A stretch of DNA of 64,000 nt from Aquisphaera insulae (GCF_011064615.1 NZ_JAALJH010000047.1:1-64000), one strand, 5' to 3'; shown: positions 20,865 to 30,290, counted from the stretch's first letter. Notes: a model not told the origin generated them from the letters alone. Program-made: numbers and translations.

Positions 20865-23189
20865 TCATCGATCCGGCCGAGCGGCGGTCAGCCTCCGACC
20901 GCCGAGGACGAGGTAAGACGCCAGGTCCGATCGATCATCGGTCCAGGGCCGGGCCCCGGCGCGGGGCGTCGGCGCCCGCCAGCGTTCGTCGCCGACGATG
21001 GGACCGAGGTCGGAGTCGGAGCGGGCCATCACGGCCCAGATGGAGGGCTGCTTGCCGGCCCGTCGCTCGGCGTCGTCGATCTTCACGTCGTAGCGGATTC
21101 GGCAGACGAGCCCGGCGTCGGCGGCCTGGAGGGCCATCAGCGGATCCAGGTCGAGGTAGCGGTTGGAGATGTTGAAGACGAGCAGGCCGTGTGGGTCCAG
21201 CTTCGTCAGGTAGAGGCGGATCGCCTCGCGGGTGAGGAGGTGGACGGGCACCGCGTCGGAGCTGAACGCGTCGAGCACGAGGACGCGATAGCCGGCCTCT
21301 GCCGCCTCGCGGAGCCGCAGCCGGGCGTCGCCCAGGACGATATCGATCGAGGCGCCCCGAGATCGAGCATCGGACAAGTAGGTGAAATACTCCGCATTCC
21401 CGGCGATGACCGGCACGGCGGGGTCGATCTCGTGGAAGGTCCACGACTCATCGGGCCGGGCGTAGCAGGCGAGGGTCCCGGCGCCCAGGCCGACGATGCC
21501 GGTCCGGCGGGACGACGACGACGCGACCGCCGCGAAGACGTCGCCGATCGGGCCGGTCCGCGCGAAGTAGGCGGTCGGCTCGCCGCGGAGGGCCGGATCG
21601 AGCGACTGCTGGCCGTGGAGCGTACTCCCCTGGAGGAGGCGATGGGCGCCCGCCGCCCGATCGTCCAGGACGCGGAGGGTGCCGAAGAAGTCGCGCGAGC
21701 GGAGCAGCACGGTGCCGCCGGGCTCGCGGGCCAGGCCGCTGGCGAGCAGCACGCCAGCCGCGGTCATCGCGAACCGCCGGGGCCGGCGCAGGCCGGTGAT
21801 GCAGGCATAAACGCCCAGGCCCGCGGCCAGCGTCACGCCGAGCATCCCCGGCACCGTGTCCACCAGGCCGGGCGGGCCGGTGACCAGCAGGGCCGTCAGG
21901 CCGGCCACGGCGAGGGGCAGGGCGACGTCGAGGATCGGTCCCAGGTCCCGGGATCGGGACGATCTCTGCGTCTTCCCGGCCCCCACTCCCGGCGAGGCCA
22001 GGCATCCCAGCACGATCGCCAGCGGGTACTCGACCAGGCGGTCGAAGACCATCGGCGCGACGAGCGCGTTGAATAGGCCCCCCAGGACGCCTCCGGCGGC
22101 GATTACCAGGTAGAAGGCCGTCGCCCGATCCGCGGGCGGGCGGGTCGCGGCGATCCGGCCGTGGCAGAGCAGGGCGCCCAGGAAGAACGCCAGCAGGTGC
22201 AGCGGCATCCAGAAGAGGTGGACGAACCCCGCGGCCAGGATCATCACCAGCGGCACGGCCACGAGTGGGAGCAGCGCGATCGCGAGCGACGTCGCCCGCC
22301 CCGCCCCCTTGCCGAAGGCCAGGATGTACGTGACCAGGTAGAGGGCCAGGGGGATGGTCCAGAGCATCGGGATCGCGGCGAGGTCCGTCGTGATGTAGGT
22401 CGTCACGCCCAGGAGCCAGCTCGACGGGATCGCCGCCAGGGCGGACCAACGGAGGAGGGCAGGCCATCCTCGCGCGTTGTTCGTCCCGGGAACCCCATGC
22501 CCTGGAGAGTCAACGCCCGCTACAGGCGAGCCCTCCGGTCCCCTCCCCCCTGGTGGGGGAGGGGACCGGAGGGGCCGCTGCGCCCGCGCAATGGCCCCGC
22601 CGCTGGCCAGGATGAGGACGGCGAGCAGGCCGAAGCCGAATCTCCATGCCTGCAACTGATGCGGCAGGCTGAGCCACGGCTCGATGGCCCACGGATAGGC
22701 GAGCAGCCCAACCAGGCTGCCGGCGTTGCTTGCCGCATAGAGGAAATAGGGGTCGCGCGCCCGCGGGTGCCCGGAGAGCGAGAACCACCGTTGGAGCAAT
22801 GGTGCCGTCGCCGAGAGGCAGACCATCGGCAAGCCCGCTGCGCCGGCCAGGACGCCGAACAGCCAGAGCGGCGGCGCCAACCCGCCGGCGCCCGGCGGCG
22901 ACAGGTCCACCGGCAGGGCGATCGGCAACATGCCGCAGGCCAGCCCCAGGCCCAGGGCGTGCAGGAGATACTGCATCGCGAAGGAGAGTCGCCGCGATCC
23001 TCCGTGCGCATAGGCATAGCCGCCCAGGAGCGCCGCCTGGTAGAACACCATGCAGGTGTTCCAGACGCCCGGCGTGCCGCCGAGGAGCGGCAGGACCAGC
23101 TTGCCGACCATCGGCTGGGCCGCGAACAGGAGCATCGCGGCGAGGAAGATCGCGCCGCCGTGGAGCCAGGCGAGGGCCAGGTTTCTCAT
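20865..23189 (-). CDS. Spermidine-synthase-like membrane protein
   Basis: A 774-residue protein of the fused membrane/spermidine-synthase family. Residues 1 to about 480 hold roughly 12 membrane helices (starting LHGGAIFLAAMLLFAAQPMVGK), and the C-terminal part is a spermidine-synthase-like methyltransferase-fold domain (GIVGLGAGTLACYA, FHEIDPAV, GDARLRLREA, LVLDAFSSDAVP). Aminopropyl transfer is not proven for this family. A palindromic repeat is embedded in the coding region at about residues 205-220 (PPPPGGRGPEG). A partial copy lies at 13490-13706. Confidence 0.87.
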   Translation of the reverse strand: MRNLALAWLHGGAIFLAAMLLFAAQPMVGKLVLPLLGGTPGVWNTCMVFYQAALLGGYAYAHGGSRRLSFAMQYLLHALGLGLACGMLPIALPVDLSPPGAGGLAPPLWLFGVLAGAAGLPMVCLSATAPLLQRWFSLSGHPRARDPYFLYAASNAGSLVGLLAYPWAIEPWLSLPHQLQAWRFGFGLLAVLILASGGAIARAQRPLRSPPPPGGRGPEGSPVAGVDSPGHGVPGTNNARGWPALLRWSALAAIPSSWLLGVTTYITTDLAAIPMLWTIPLALYLVTYILAFGKGAGRATSLAIALLPLVAVPLVMILAAGFVHLFWMPLHLLAFFLGALLCHGRIAATRPPADRATAFYLVIAAGGVLGGLFNALVAPMVFDRLVEYPLAIVLGCLASPGVGAGKTQRSSRSRDLGPILDVALPLAVAGLTALLVTGPPGLVDTVPGMLGVTLAAGLGVYACITGLRRPRRFAMTAAGVLLASGLAREPGGTVLLRSRDFFGTLRVLDDRAAGAHRLLQGSTLHGQQSLDPALRGEPTAYFARTGPIGDVFAAVASSSSRRTGIVGLGAGTLACYARPDESWTFHEIDPAVPVIAGNAEYFTYLSDARSRGASIDIVLGDARLRLREAAEAGYRVLVLDAFSSDAVPVHLLTREAIRLYLTKLDPHGLLVFNISNRYLDLDPLMALQAADAGLVCRIRYDVKIDDAERRAGKQPSIWAVMARSDSDLGPIVGDERWRAPTPRAGARPWTDDRSDLASYLVLGGRRLTAARPDR
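22532..22572. repeat. Perfect 18-bp palindrome inside a coding gene
   Basis: Arms 22532-22549 and 22555-22572 are perfectly complementary with a 5-base loop (ctggt). The sequence is C/G-biased (cctccggtcccctccccc) and encodes a Pro/Gly/Arg linker between membrane helices of the surrounding gene. It looks like a small inserted palindromic repeat element. Confidence 0.8.
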
Positions 23190-23305
23190 CGGGGGTCCCG
23201 GGTCCGTGTCGCGCCGTCACTCGACGATCTCGACGGCCCCACTACAATACCAGCAAGAGGCCGGCCCAGCCCGAGGCCGGCCCGGCCCGTAAAGAGGATG
23301 CGCCC

Positions 23306-25267
23306 TTGTCTCTCCACCGCAGGATCGGCAGCCGCCGGCGGTTCCTCGACTACCTCAAGCGCTATCGCGAGCTTCTCAGGACGCCCCGGCCCCGGCGCGA
23401 GCCGCTGAACGCGCCGGAACGCGATTCGGATCCGTCCGACGGCAAGCCCGCGGTCCGCCACCGGTCGTTGCCGCTCCTCTACCGCAAGCTCTACGGGCTC
23501 CTCGGCGATCAGCGGAAGTCGCTGGCCATGGCGCTGCTGGGCCTCTCGCTGGCGACGCTCCTGAAGCTGATCCCGCCCGCGGCGACGAAGGCGGCCATCG
23601 ATTACGTGCTCCTGGGCCGGCCGGTGCCCGCCTCGGTCCAGGCGTGGAGCCCCGTGCCGATCCCGGAGTCGCCCCGGATGCGGCTCTTCCTCCTGGTCGC
23701 CGTCACGGCGGCCGTGTCGATCGTCGGGACGATGGTCGGGCTCTGGAGCCGTTGGCTGGCCACGTGGACCACCAAGCGGGTCCAGGTCTCGGTCCGGCGC
23801 AAGGTCTACGAGCATGCGATGCGGTTGCCGCTGCATCGCGTCTATCAGCTCAAGAGCGGCGGGGCCTCGAGCCTGCTCCGCGAGGATGCCGGCGGGGTGG
23901 GTGACCTGGTCTTCAGCATGATGTACAACCCGTGGCGGGCGATCGTGCAGTTCCTGGGCGGGCTGTTCGTGCTCGCCTGGGTGGACTGGCGACTGCTCCT
24001 CGGGGCGCTCTGCCTGGTGCCGTGCGTCTATTACGCCGACATGCTCTGGAACCGGCGGATCCGGCCGCTCCACAAGGACATCCGCAAGCAGCGCCAGCAG
24101 ATCGACGCCGAGACCACGGAGGTCTTCGGCGGGATGCGGATCGTCCGGGCCTTCGGCCGCCAGCGGAGCGAATCCGCGCGGTTCATGGGGCAGAGCCATT
24201 TCATGAGCCGGCTCGAGCTCCATTCGTGGTGGCTCTCCCGGCTCGTCGAGCTCCTCTGGGAACTGATCTTGCCGATGGCCTCCGTCGGCCTGCTCCTCTA
24301 CGGCGGCCTCCAGGTCCTGGACGGCCGGCTCTCGATGGGCGACCTGATGATGTTCCTCGTCTACCTGACGATGCTCCTGGAGCCGATGGCCGTGCTCGCC
24401 ACCAGCGTGACCCAGCTCCAGAACAACCTCTCGGGATTCGACCGGGTGCTCGACATCCTCGACGAGCCCCGCGAGATGGCCGGCCACGAGGGCCATCGCC
24501 GGCTATCGAAGCGCGCGGTCCGCGGGCAGATCACGCTCGAGGGGGTCGGCTTCCGCTATCCGGGCACGGATCGGCCGGTCCTCCGCGAGATTGACCTGGA
24601 CGTCGCCCCGGGCGAGACCATCGCCCTGGTCGGCCGGAGCGGATCGGGCAAGACGACGCTCTGCAACCTGGTCGCCCGGTTCTACGACCCGACCGAGGGG
24701 GTCGTCCGGCTCGACGGCGTGGACCTCCGCGAGATCGAGGTGGAGAGCTTCCGGAGGATCCTCGGGATCGTGGAGCAGGACGTCTTCCTGTTCGACGGCA
24801 CGATCGCGGAGAACATCGCCTATGGTGACCGATCCGCCTCGCCGGAGCGGATCGCCATGGCCGCGGCCGCGGCCAATGCCGCGGAGTTCATCGACCGCCT
24901 GCCGGACGGATATGACACCCTGATCGGCGAGCGTGGGGTGCGGCTCAGCGGCGGCCAGCGGCAGCGGCTGGCGATCGCCCGGGCGATCCTCGCCGACCCG
25001 AAGGTGTTCATCCTCGACGAGGCGACGAGCAACCTCGACTCCGAGAGCGAGCGGCTCATCCAGCAGGGGCTCGCCACCCTGCTGGAAGGCCGGACCTCGT
25101 TCGTGATCGCCCACCGCCTGAGCACGATCCGCCACGCCGACCGGATCCTCGTCCTGGACGACGGCGAGATCGTCGAGTCCGGCACCCACGACGAACTCAT
25201 GGCGGCCGCGGGGACGTACCGGGACATGGTCGACCTGCAGCGGCTGGAGGCGGCCGGGTCGCGATGA
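23306..25267 (+). CDS. ABC exporter, half-transporter with fused membrane and ATPase domains
   Basis: A 653-residue protein. The membrane domain (about residues 65-370, six helices) is followed by an ATPase domain: Walker A GRSGSGKTT, Q-loop VEQDVFLFDG, signature LSGGQRQR, Walker B VFILDEATSNLD, and the switch AHRLSTI. It is the MsbA/lipid-A-exporter-like type and acts as a homodimer; the substrate cannot be read from sequence. The N-terminal 60 residues are basic and extended. The TTG start at 23306 is chosen because AAGAGGA lies about eight bases upstream. Confidence 0.93.
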   Translation: MSLHRRIGSRRRFLDYLKRYRELLRTPRPRREPLNAPERDSDPSDGKPAVRHRSLPLLYRKLYGLLGDQRKSLAMALLGLSLATLLKLIPPAATKAAIDYVLLGRPVPASVQAWSPVPIPESPRMRLFLLVAVTAAVSIVGTMVGLWSRWLATWTTKRVQVSVRRKVYEHAMRLPLHRVYQLKSGGASSLLREDAGGVGDLVFSMMYNPWRAIVQFLGGLFVLAWVDWRLLLGALCLVPCVYYADMLWNRRIRPLHKDIRKQRQQIDAETTEVFGGMRIVRAFGRQRSESARFMGQSHFMSRLELHSWWLSRLVELLWELILPMASVGLLLYGGLQVLDGRLSMGDLMMFLVYLTMLLEPMAVLATSVTQLQNNLSGFDRVLDILDEPREMAGHEGHRRLSKRAVRGQITLEGVGFRYPGTDRPVLREIDLDVAPGETIALVGRSGSGKTTLCNLVARFYDPTEGVVRLDGVDLREIEVESFRRILGIVEQDVFLFDGTIAENIAYGDRSASPERIAMAAAAANAAEFIDRLPDGYDTLIGERGVRLSGGQRQRLAIARAILADPKVFILDEATSNLDSESERLIQQGLATLLEGRTSFVIAHRLSTIRHADRILVLDDGEIVESGTHDELMAAAGTYRDMVDLQRLEAAGSR

Positions 25268-25301
25268 CCCGGCCGGGCGGGGCCGGCTCCTGCCGGGGCG
25301 G

Positions 25302-26606
25302 TCAGAACAGACGGCCCGGGGCCTCGTCGGCCTTCGGCCCGTGCAGGAACCCGTTGAGCAGCGTCCCGAGCTCCGGGGCGCTCGGGATCTCCTTGAACCG
25401 GAGGATCGGGCCGGAGAGCTCGGCGAGGGCCCCCTCGTCCACCTTCAGCTTGTCGGAGACGATCAGCACGAACCGCGGCGGGCCGTGGCGGGGCAGCAGG
25501 CGGAGGAGGCGGTCGAGGCTGGACTTCTTCCAGAAGCCGAGGACCTCGATGAACACGTCGGTCCCCGTGGATTTATGCACGGCGCGATAGTCGGGGACCC
25601 AGACCCCCTCGCGGCCGAGCTCGATGACGTCGGTGGTGTCGGTCAGCTCCCAGTCGGGGACGACCTGGCGGAACCGCTCGACGAAGGCCGGGATCTCGGC
25701 CGGGACGTACGTCCCCTGATCGAGCTGGTGCGTCGTCAGGCCGACGCCGGCGTCCAGGTGGAAGCTCCGGGGCTCGCGGCGGGGTCCCCAGCGGAGCTCG
25801 GCGTCGAGGCGGAAATCGTCGCAGTGGAGCAGCACGGGCAGGAACATGGCCATCTGGAGGCCGTACCGCGTGGTCGCGCTGAAGAGGCTGGCCGGGCCGT
25901 CGATGAAGATCGTGTAGCCGTCGTCCATCGTGCCGTTCACCTTGTAGACGAGCCGATGGAACTTGAGCCGGCGGAAGATCTGGCGGTATCGCGTGGGGCC
26001 CTCGTTGCGGACCTCCACCTCGACCCGGACCGACCGCAGGAGCACCGCCTGGGCGAGCGCGACGTTGTAACGATCGATGAGCCGCTGGGCGGTCATGTCG
26101 TCGAACTTCAGGAGGCGGTTCTCGTCGCGGAGGTCGGCGAAGAGGCCCTGGAGGATCACGTCCGGCTCGAGCTTCAGCTCCGCGGAGACCGCCGCCAGGA
26201 CCTCGTCGCGGTGGAAGGACGGGCGCGCGGACAGGACCAGGCCGTCGGTCGAGCCGGCCGGCTCGGGGGCCTTCTCACGCTGGCGGAGCCGGCGGCGGGC
26301 CTCGGCGGCGGCCGAGAAGACCTTGTCGCGGATCGTCTCCGGCGGGACGTCCGAGACGACCTCGAACTCGGCGCGGTCCTCCAGCACCTTGGCGAGCCCG
26401 CGGTGCACGAGCGTCGCCTTGCCCCCGCCGCCGAAGAGGTCGTCGATCTCCTCCTCGATCTCCCCGCGGGTCATGCCGACGTTCTCGCGGAAGATCGCCA
26501 GCAGGCTCTCGGCCGCCTCGAGCCATTGCTCGCTGTTGCGGTTCAGGTAGAGCGGGATGATCCGGTCCTTCGAGCCCCGGACGCGGACGAGGTCACCGGT
26601 CAGCAT
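25302..26606 (-). CDS. DUF790/Bax1-type nuclease partner of XPB helicase
   Basis: A 434-residue protein with the DUF790 (Bax1) layout: an N-terminal LTGDLVRVRGSKDRIIPLYL, an EIEEEIDDLFGG region, a central LIDRYNVALAQAVLLRSVRVEVE and a C-terminal VPDYRAVHKSTGTDVFIEVLGFWKK with nuclease-like Asp/Glu-x-x residues. In archaea Bax1 binds XPB and adds a DNA endonuclease; that role is inferred here. The XPB-like helicase lies upstream on the same strand with two unrelated genes in between. The ATG has no obvious Shine-Dalgarno. Confidence 0.87.
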   Translation of the reverse strand: MLTGDLVRVRGSKDRIIPLYLNRNSEQWLEAAESLLAIFRENVGMTRGEIEEEIDDLFGGGGKATLVHRGLAKVLEDRAEFEVVSDVPPETIRDKVFSAAAEARRRLRQREKAPEPAGSTDGLVLSARPSFHRDEVLAAVSAELKLEPDVILQGLFADLRDENRLLKFDDMTAQRLIDRYNVALAQAVLLRSVRVEVEVRNEGPTRYRQIFRRLKFHRLVYKVNGTMDDGYTIFIDGPASLFSATTRYGLQMAMFLPVLLHCDDFRLDAELRWGPRREPRSFHLDAGVGLTTHQLDQGTYVPAEIPAFVERFRQVVPDWELTDTTDVIELGREGVWVPDYRAVHKSTGTDVFIEVLGFWKKSSLDRLLRLLPRHGPPRFVLIVSDKLKVDEGALAELSGPILRFKEIPSAPELGTLLNGFLHGPKADEAPGRLF

Positions 26607-26632
26607 GGGCAGATCCGGAAGGGGGAGAGACT

Positions 26633-26664
26633 AACCACAGAGGCACAGAGGCACGGAGAAGAGG
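26633..26664. repeat. Dispersed short repeat (ccacagaggcacagagg type)
   Basis: The segment aaccacagaggcacagag and its continuation gcacggagaagagg are a sequence that I recall as scattered in many planctomycete and other bacterial genomes. It sits between the DUF790 and DUF4058 genes. Only one copy is present in this window. Confidence 0.4.
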
Positions 26665-26701
26665 AGACGGAGGAGAGAATGAGGGTCCCGATCGATGATC
26701 A

Positions 26702-27502
26702 TCACGAGCCCTGGCCTCCTCGGCCCTGCGCCCATTCGCGGTCCTCGGGGGGGATGGGCCATCCCTTCGGCAGGGGCAAATCGTACCGCAACGTCTGGTC
26801 ATAGCGCCCGTCTTCATACACGAGACTTGCCAATTCACCGAGAGGGAGCAACGCGTCCGGGGCGGGAGCCTTTAGCGGGATCGGCAGCGTTGGCAGCGGG
26901 TCGCGCAAGGTCCAGCCGTAGACTCGGGCCTGTGGCAGGGTCGCCCCCGTCGCAACGACGGCGAAGTAATCCGCCCCGCGAAGTGGCGGTTTCATGGGCA
27001 CCCGATGGCCGCCCAGAAGCAGGTCGATCTCCACGAGATTGATCTTCTGCTCGTAGAGATCCTGCCTCTTCTCCAGGTAATCGATCCGCGACAGCCCGGA
27101 CTTGTTGGACGGGGAAAGGACCTCGATCACCGTGACAAGTTCAAGCTCAGGCAGGCGCCGGATCTCCAGGAAGGCCGTGCGGACTTCTTCCGGGTCTCGA
27201 TCTGTTACCTCGGCTTGCCAGGGCTCGAGCATGACATCGCTGATACCGGTCTTCGATGTGACCGGGGCCTGCGAAGTCGCGAGCCCCCGTCGATGAGCGA
27301 GCAGAATGTCAGGCTTGTAGCTCGTCGTGGAATCCTCGCCAAAGTCGGCAACCTCGATGCGTGTATCCGATCGTGCCACATAACCCCTGGGTAGGCTACG
27401 TCCCAGCACCCTCCGCATCTCACTGATCAGGTTGTTGTGGAAATCCTCCCAGTCGATCTGGGCTTCGATATACGGGTCCATCCCGGGAAATGGTCCGACC
27501 AT
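26702..27502 (-). CDS. DUF4058 family protein
   Basis: A 266-residue protein starting MVGPFPGMDPYIEAQIDW, the usual DUF4058 start, with VTVIEVLSPSNKSG, YLEKRQDLYEQKINLVEIDLLLGG and YDQTLRYDLPLP blocks in the usual order. The central E-V-L-S-P and E-I-D-L motifs resemble restriction-like nuclease folds, but activity is unproven. Common in planctomycetes and cyanobacteria. The upstream-extended frame adds 50 residues with poor composition, so the ATG at 27502 is used. Confidence 0.87.
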   Translation of the reverse strand: MVGPFPGMDPYIEAQIDWEDFHNNLISEMRRVLGRSLPRGYVARSDTRIEVADFGEDSTTSYKPDILLAHRRGLATSQAPVTSKTGISDVMLEPWQAEVTDRDPEEVRTAFLEIRRLPELELVTVIEVLSPSNKSGLSRIDYLEKRQDLYEQKINLVEIDLLLGGHRVPMKPPLRGADYFAVVATGATLPQARVYGWTLRDPLPTLPIPLKAPAPDALLPLGELASLVYEDGRYDQTLRYDLPLPKGWPIPPEDREWAQGRGGQGS

Positions 27503-27608
27503 GAGCGGGGTCTCCAATGCGAGGGACACGCGCGGGATACAACCATCATATCCCAGGGTTCGGATTCGGAGAAGCGAGGCCGATCGTCCAAGCCACATCG
27601 CCGCGGAC

Positions 27609-27962
27609 CTACCTCGGTCTGAAGGAGAAATCGAGCAGCAGGAATGTCCCAAACTGGATCATGGCGACCATCGTCCACCGGACGAAGGGCTCCGGCGGGT
27701 CGACCCGAAAGGAAAGCAGGCACATGCAGCCCCCTACGCCGACGACCACCGCGGCCAGGTTGCCGAGCAGCATCAGGACCTCTGCCTGTGCCAGCAGGTA
27801 CAGCCCGCTCTGGGAGTCGAAATGCCCGAGATGAGCCCAGAGGTGGACGCCGATCGCGTAAAGCAACATGCTGGAGACCGCGGCGCGGTACGACAGGCAG
27901 ATGGCCCGCAGCCAGGGCGCGGGCTTGCCCTGCGGATCGGTAGTCTCCAACGGCGCGGTCAT
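27609..27962 (-). CDS. Small membrane protein
   Basis: A 117-residue protein with three membrane helices (about residues 20-40, 50-75 and 88-108). It ends in FLLLDFSFRPR. No family recognised. The ATG at 27962 lies just after the XPB stop; starts at 27974 or 27986 would overlap the helicase gene by a few codons. It sits inside what would be the XPB-Bax1 operon. Confidence 0.62.
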   Translation of the reverse strand: MTAPLETTDPQGKPAPWLRAICLSYRAAVSSMLLYAIGVHLWAHLGHFDSQSGLYLLAQAEVLMLLGNLAAVVVGVGGCMCLLSFRVDPPEPFVRWTMVAMIQFGTFLLLDFSFRPR

Positions 27963-27966
27963 GGCT

Positions 27967-29385
27967 TCAATTCCCATCATACGCACTGTGCTGCCGCCGC
28001 CGGTTCGACGTGAATTCCTCGACCGTGCCCCTGGTGATGACCTCGTAGAGGACCGCCTCCTTGTCGCCCGACTTGCGGAGGATCCGGCCCAGCCGCTGGA
28101 CGTGCTCGCGGACGGAGCCGGAGCCGGACAGGATGATCGCCACGTTCGCCTCCGGCACGTTCACCCCCTCGTTGAGGACCTTCGACGTGGCGACGATCGG
28201 ATAGGTCCCCTCGTTGAACCGCAGCAGCACCTCGCGGCGTTCCTTCGTCTTGGTCTGGTGGGTGATCACGGGGACCAGGAACCGGCGGGCGATCGTGTAC
28301 ACCGTGGCGTTGTCGTGCGTGAAAATGATCACGCGATCATTCCCGTGGCGATCGAGGAGGTGCTCCAGGAGCTTCAGCTTGGCGGGGGCGGCCAGGGCCA
28401 GCGTCTTCTGCTCGCGGTAGGCGTGGAAGGCCTCGCGGCCCTCGGGGGATCGGAAGGCCATGAACAGGAACCGGCTCCAGCCGTCGGGCTTGCGCATGTC
28501 GATGCCGGACGCCTGCACGAAGTTCCGGTAGAGCTCGCGGGCCTCCTCGTAGCGGGCCCGCTCCGGCTCGCTGAGCGAGACGTACAGCGTCATCACCCGG
28601 TACTCGGCCAGGAACTGGCCGCGGAGCTGGGTGATCTCGCGGCGATAGACGATCGGGCCGATCAGGGCGTCGAGCTGCTGGTGGGCGTTGTCCGCGCGTT
28701 CCGGGGTCGCCGTCAGGCCCAGGCGATACGGCGCGATCGAGTCCATCGCCGACAGGCCGTAGGTCGGGCCCGGCAGGTGGTGGCACTCGTCGAAGACGAC
28801 CAGGCCGAAGCGGTTGCCGATCCGGCCGATGTTCTGATAGGCCGAGTCGTACGTCGTCACCGTGAGCGGGCGGAGGTCGTTGTAGCCGCCGCCGAGGAGG
28901 CCGATCTCGGTGCCGAAGCTGAGCGTCAGCTCGTCGTACCACTGGTTCATCAGGTCGATCGTCGGGGTGACGACCAGGGTGGGCCGGCCGGCCTTCTCGA
29001 TCGCCATGTTGGCCAGGTGCGTCTTGCCGGTCCCCGTCGGCAGCACGACGACCCCCCGGCCGCCGGCCTTCCACCAGGCCGCGAGGCCCTCCACCTGGTG
29101 CGGGAACGCCTCCTTGGCCACCTGGATCTTCCAGGGCGTCGGCCCGTCGTAGCCCCTCGCGTGGTCGATGTAGGGGATCCCGTCGCGGCGGAGCTGCTCC
29201 ACCAGGCTGCGGTAGAAGATCGAGTGCGCGCGATGGGCGCGGATCCTGGGATCGTACTTCACGCCGGCCAGGCCGAGCTCCACCTCCTGCCCCTCGGCCA
29301 GCCCCTCGACGATCAGCGTGCCGTCGTCGAAGACCAGGCGGAGGGCCTCCGGCGTCGCGTCCTTCGGCGTCGGGGTCGTGGTCAT
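27967..29385 (-). CDS. XPB/Rad25-like SF2 DNA helicase
   Basis: A 472-residue superfamily 2 helicase. The first about 90 residues form an N-terminal damage-recognition-like domain (LRLVFDDGTLIVEG, YDPRIRAHRAH), then Walker A PTGTGKT, DECHH, LTATPERAD, a thumb-like insertion, and helicase motifs IFTHD, VATSKVLNEGVNVPEA and QRLGRILRKSG. XPB unwinds DNA in nucleotide excision repair; with Bax1 it forms a helicase-nuclease. The start follows GAGGAAAG by about nine bases. Repeat elements precede it. Confidence 0.9.
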   Translation of the reverse strand: MTTTPTPKDATPEALRLVFDDGTLIVEGLAEGQEVELGLAGVKYDPRIRAHRAHSIFYRSLVEQLRRDGIPYIDHARGYDGPTPWKIQVAKEAFPHQVEGLAAWWKAGGRGVVVLPTGTGKTHLANMAIEKAGRPTLVVTPTIDLMNQWYDELTLSFGTEIGLLGGGYNDLRPLTVTTYDSAYQNIGRIGNRFGLVVFDECHHLPGPTYGLSAMDSIAPYRLGLTATPERADNAHQQLDALIGPIVYRREITQLRGQFLAEYRVMTLYVSLSEPERARYEEARELYRNFVQASGIDMRKPDGWSRFLFMAFRSPEGREAFHAYREQKTLALAAPAKLKLLEHLLDRHGNDRVIIFTHDNATVYTIARRFLVPVITHQTKTKERREVLLRFNEGTYPIVATSKVLNEGVNVPEANVAIILSGSGSVREHVQRLGRILRKSGDKEAVLYEVITRGTVEEFTSNRRRQHSAYDGN

Positions 29386-29470
29386 TAAAATTCGCTTTCC
29401 TCGATCTCGGGCCCATGCACGTGACATGGAAGCAAGAGCGTCCGAAGGTCGTGACCACGATCGTCAGATC

Positions 29471-29632
29471 GTGGTTCGGACGGGCGAAGCATCCAGCCTC
29501 GCACGTCAGTGCGATCCGAGGACGGTCGCCGTTGCTTCCGAGTTCGGCAAGTGGGCACCGCCGCATGGCTGTCGGGCTCACGCCCGAGGTTGGAGGCTTC
29601 GCCCGTCCGAACCACCCGCTTACGCGGGTGGT
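29471..29632. repeat. Long inverted-repeat element between helicase and pseudouridine synthase genes
   Basis: A 30-base arm at 29471-29500 pairs with 29586-29615 with two mismatches (core gtggttcggacgggcgaagc). Immediately after it is a perfect 9-bp hairpin (29611-29619 with 29624-29632). Smaller inverted repeats lie just before it (gaccacgatc/gatcgtggtt). This fits a small non-autonomous mobile repeat or a structured RNA; the 290-base gap 29386-29675 contains no gene. Confidence 0.75.
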
Positions 29633-29675
29633 CATTACAGTGAGACCCACGAACTTTCTGCTAGTGTACCCCGGT

Positions 29676-30290
29676 CTACGACCCACCGCGAGGCCGCCTC
29701 GCTCGTCGCGGCGGGCAGAGGGCCCGCAGGGCGGCGACCTCGCGATCGTCGAGGGCCCGGCACTCGCCCGGCGCCAGGCCGTCGAGCGTGATCGGACCGA
29801 TGGCGATGCGCACCAGCCGCAGGGTGGGAAAGCCGACGGCGGCGGTCATCCGGCGGACCTGGCGGTTGCGGCCCTCGCGGAGCGTCAGCGAGAGCCAGGC
29901 CGTCGGGACGTTCTTGCGGAACCGGATCGGCGACGGGCGGTCGGGCAGGGGGGGTTCATCGATGAGCAGCTCCACCTCGGCGGGGCGGGTCGGGCCGTCC
30001 TTGAGGACGAGCCCCCGTCGAAGCGACTCGAGGGCCTCGGCATCCGGCACCCGCTCGACCTGGACGAGGTACGTCCGCGGGTGCTCGAACCTCGGATCGA
30101 TCAGCCGGTGGGCGAGCGGCCCGTCGTCCGTGAGCAAGAGCAGCCCCTCGCTGTCGCGGTCGAGCCGGCCGACGGGATAGACGCCCGGCTCGGCCACGTG
30201 GTCCGCGAGCGTGGCGCGACCCGAGTCGTCGGTGAACTGGCAGAGGACGTCGTACGGCTTGAACAGCCGGAAGTAGCGCGGGCGGGCCAT
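29676..30290 (-). CDS. RluE-type 23S rRNA pseudouridine synthase
   Basis: A 204-residue RsuA/RluB/E/F-family enzyme without an S4 domain. The catalytic motif GRLDRDSEGLLLLT, the YLVQVERVP strand, the LREGRNRQVRRM motif and the final GLAPGECRAL are all present. RluE isomerises one uridine in helix 82 region of 23S rRNA in E. coli; the same target is inferred. It begins at ATG 30290 and follows the ABC permease operon with a short gap. The C-terminus is extended and basic. Confidence 0.9.
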   Translation of the reverse strand: MARPRYFRLFKPYDVLCQFTDDSGRATLADHVAEPGVYPVGRLDRDSEGLLLLTDDGPLAHRLIDPRFEHPRTYLVQVERVPDAEALESLRRGLVLKDGPTRPAEVELLIDEPPLPDRPSPIRFRKNVPTAWLSLTLREGRNRQVRRMTAAVGFPTLRLVRIAIGPITLDGLAPGECRALDDREVAALRALCPPRRARRPRGGS

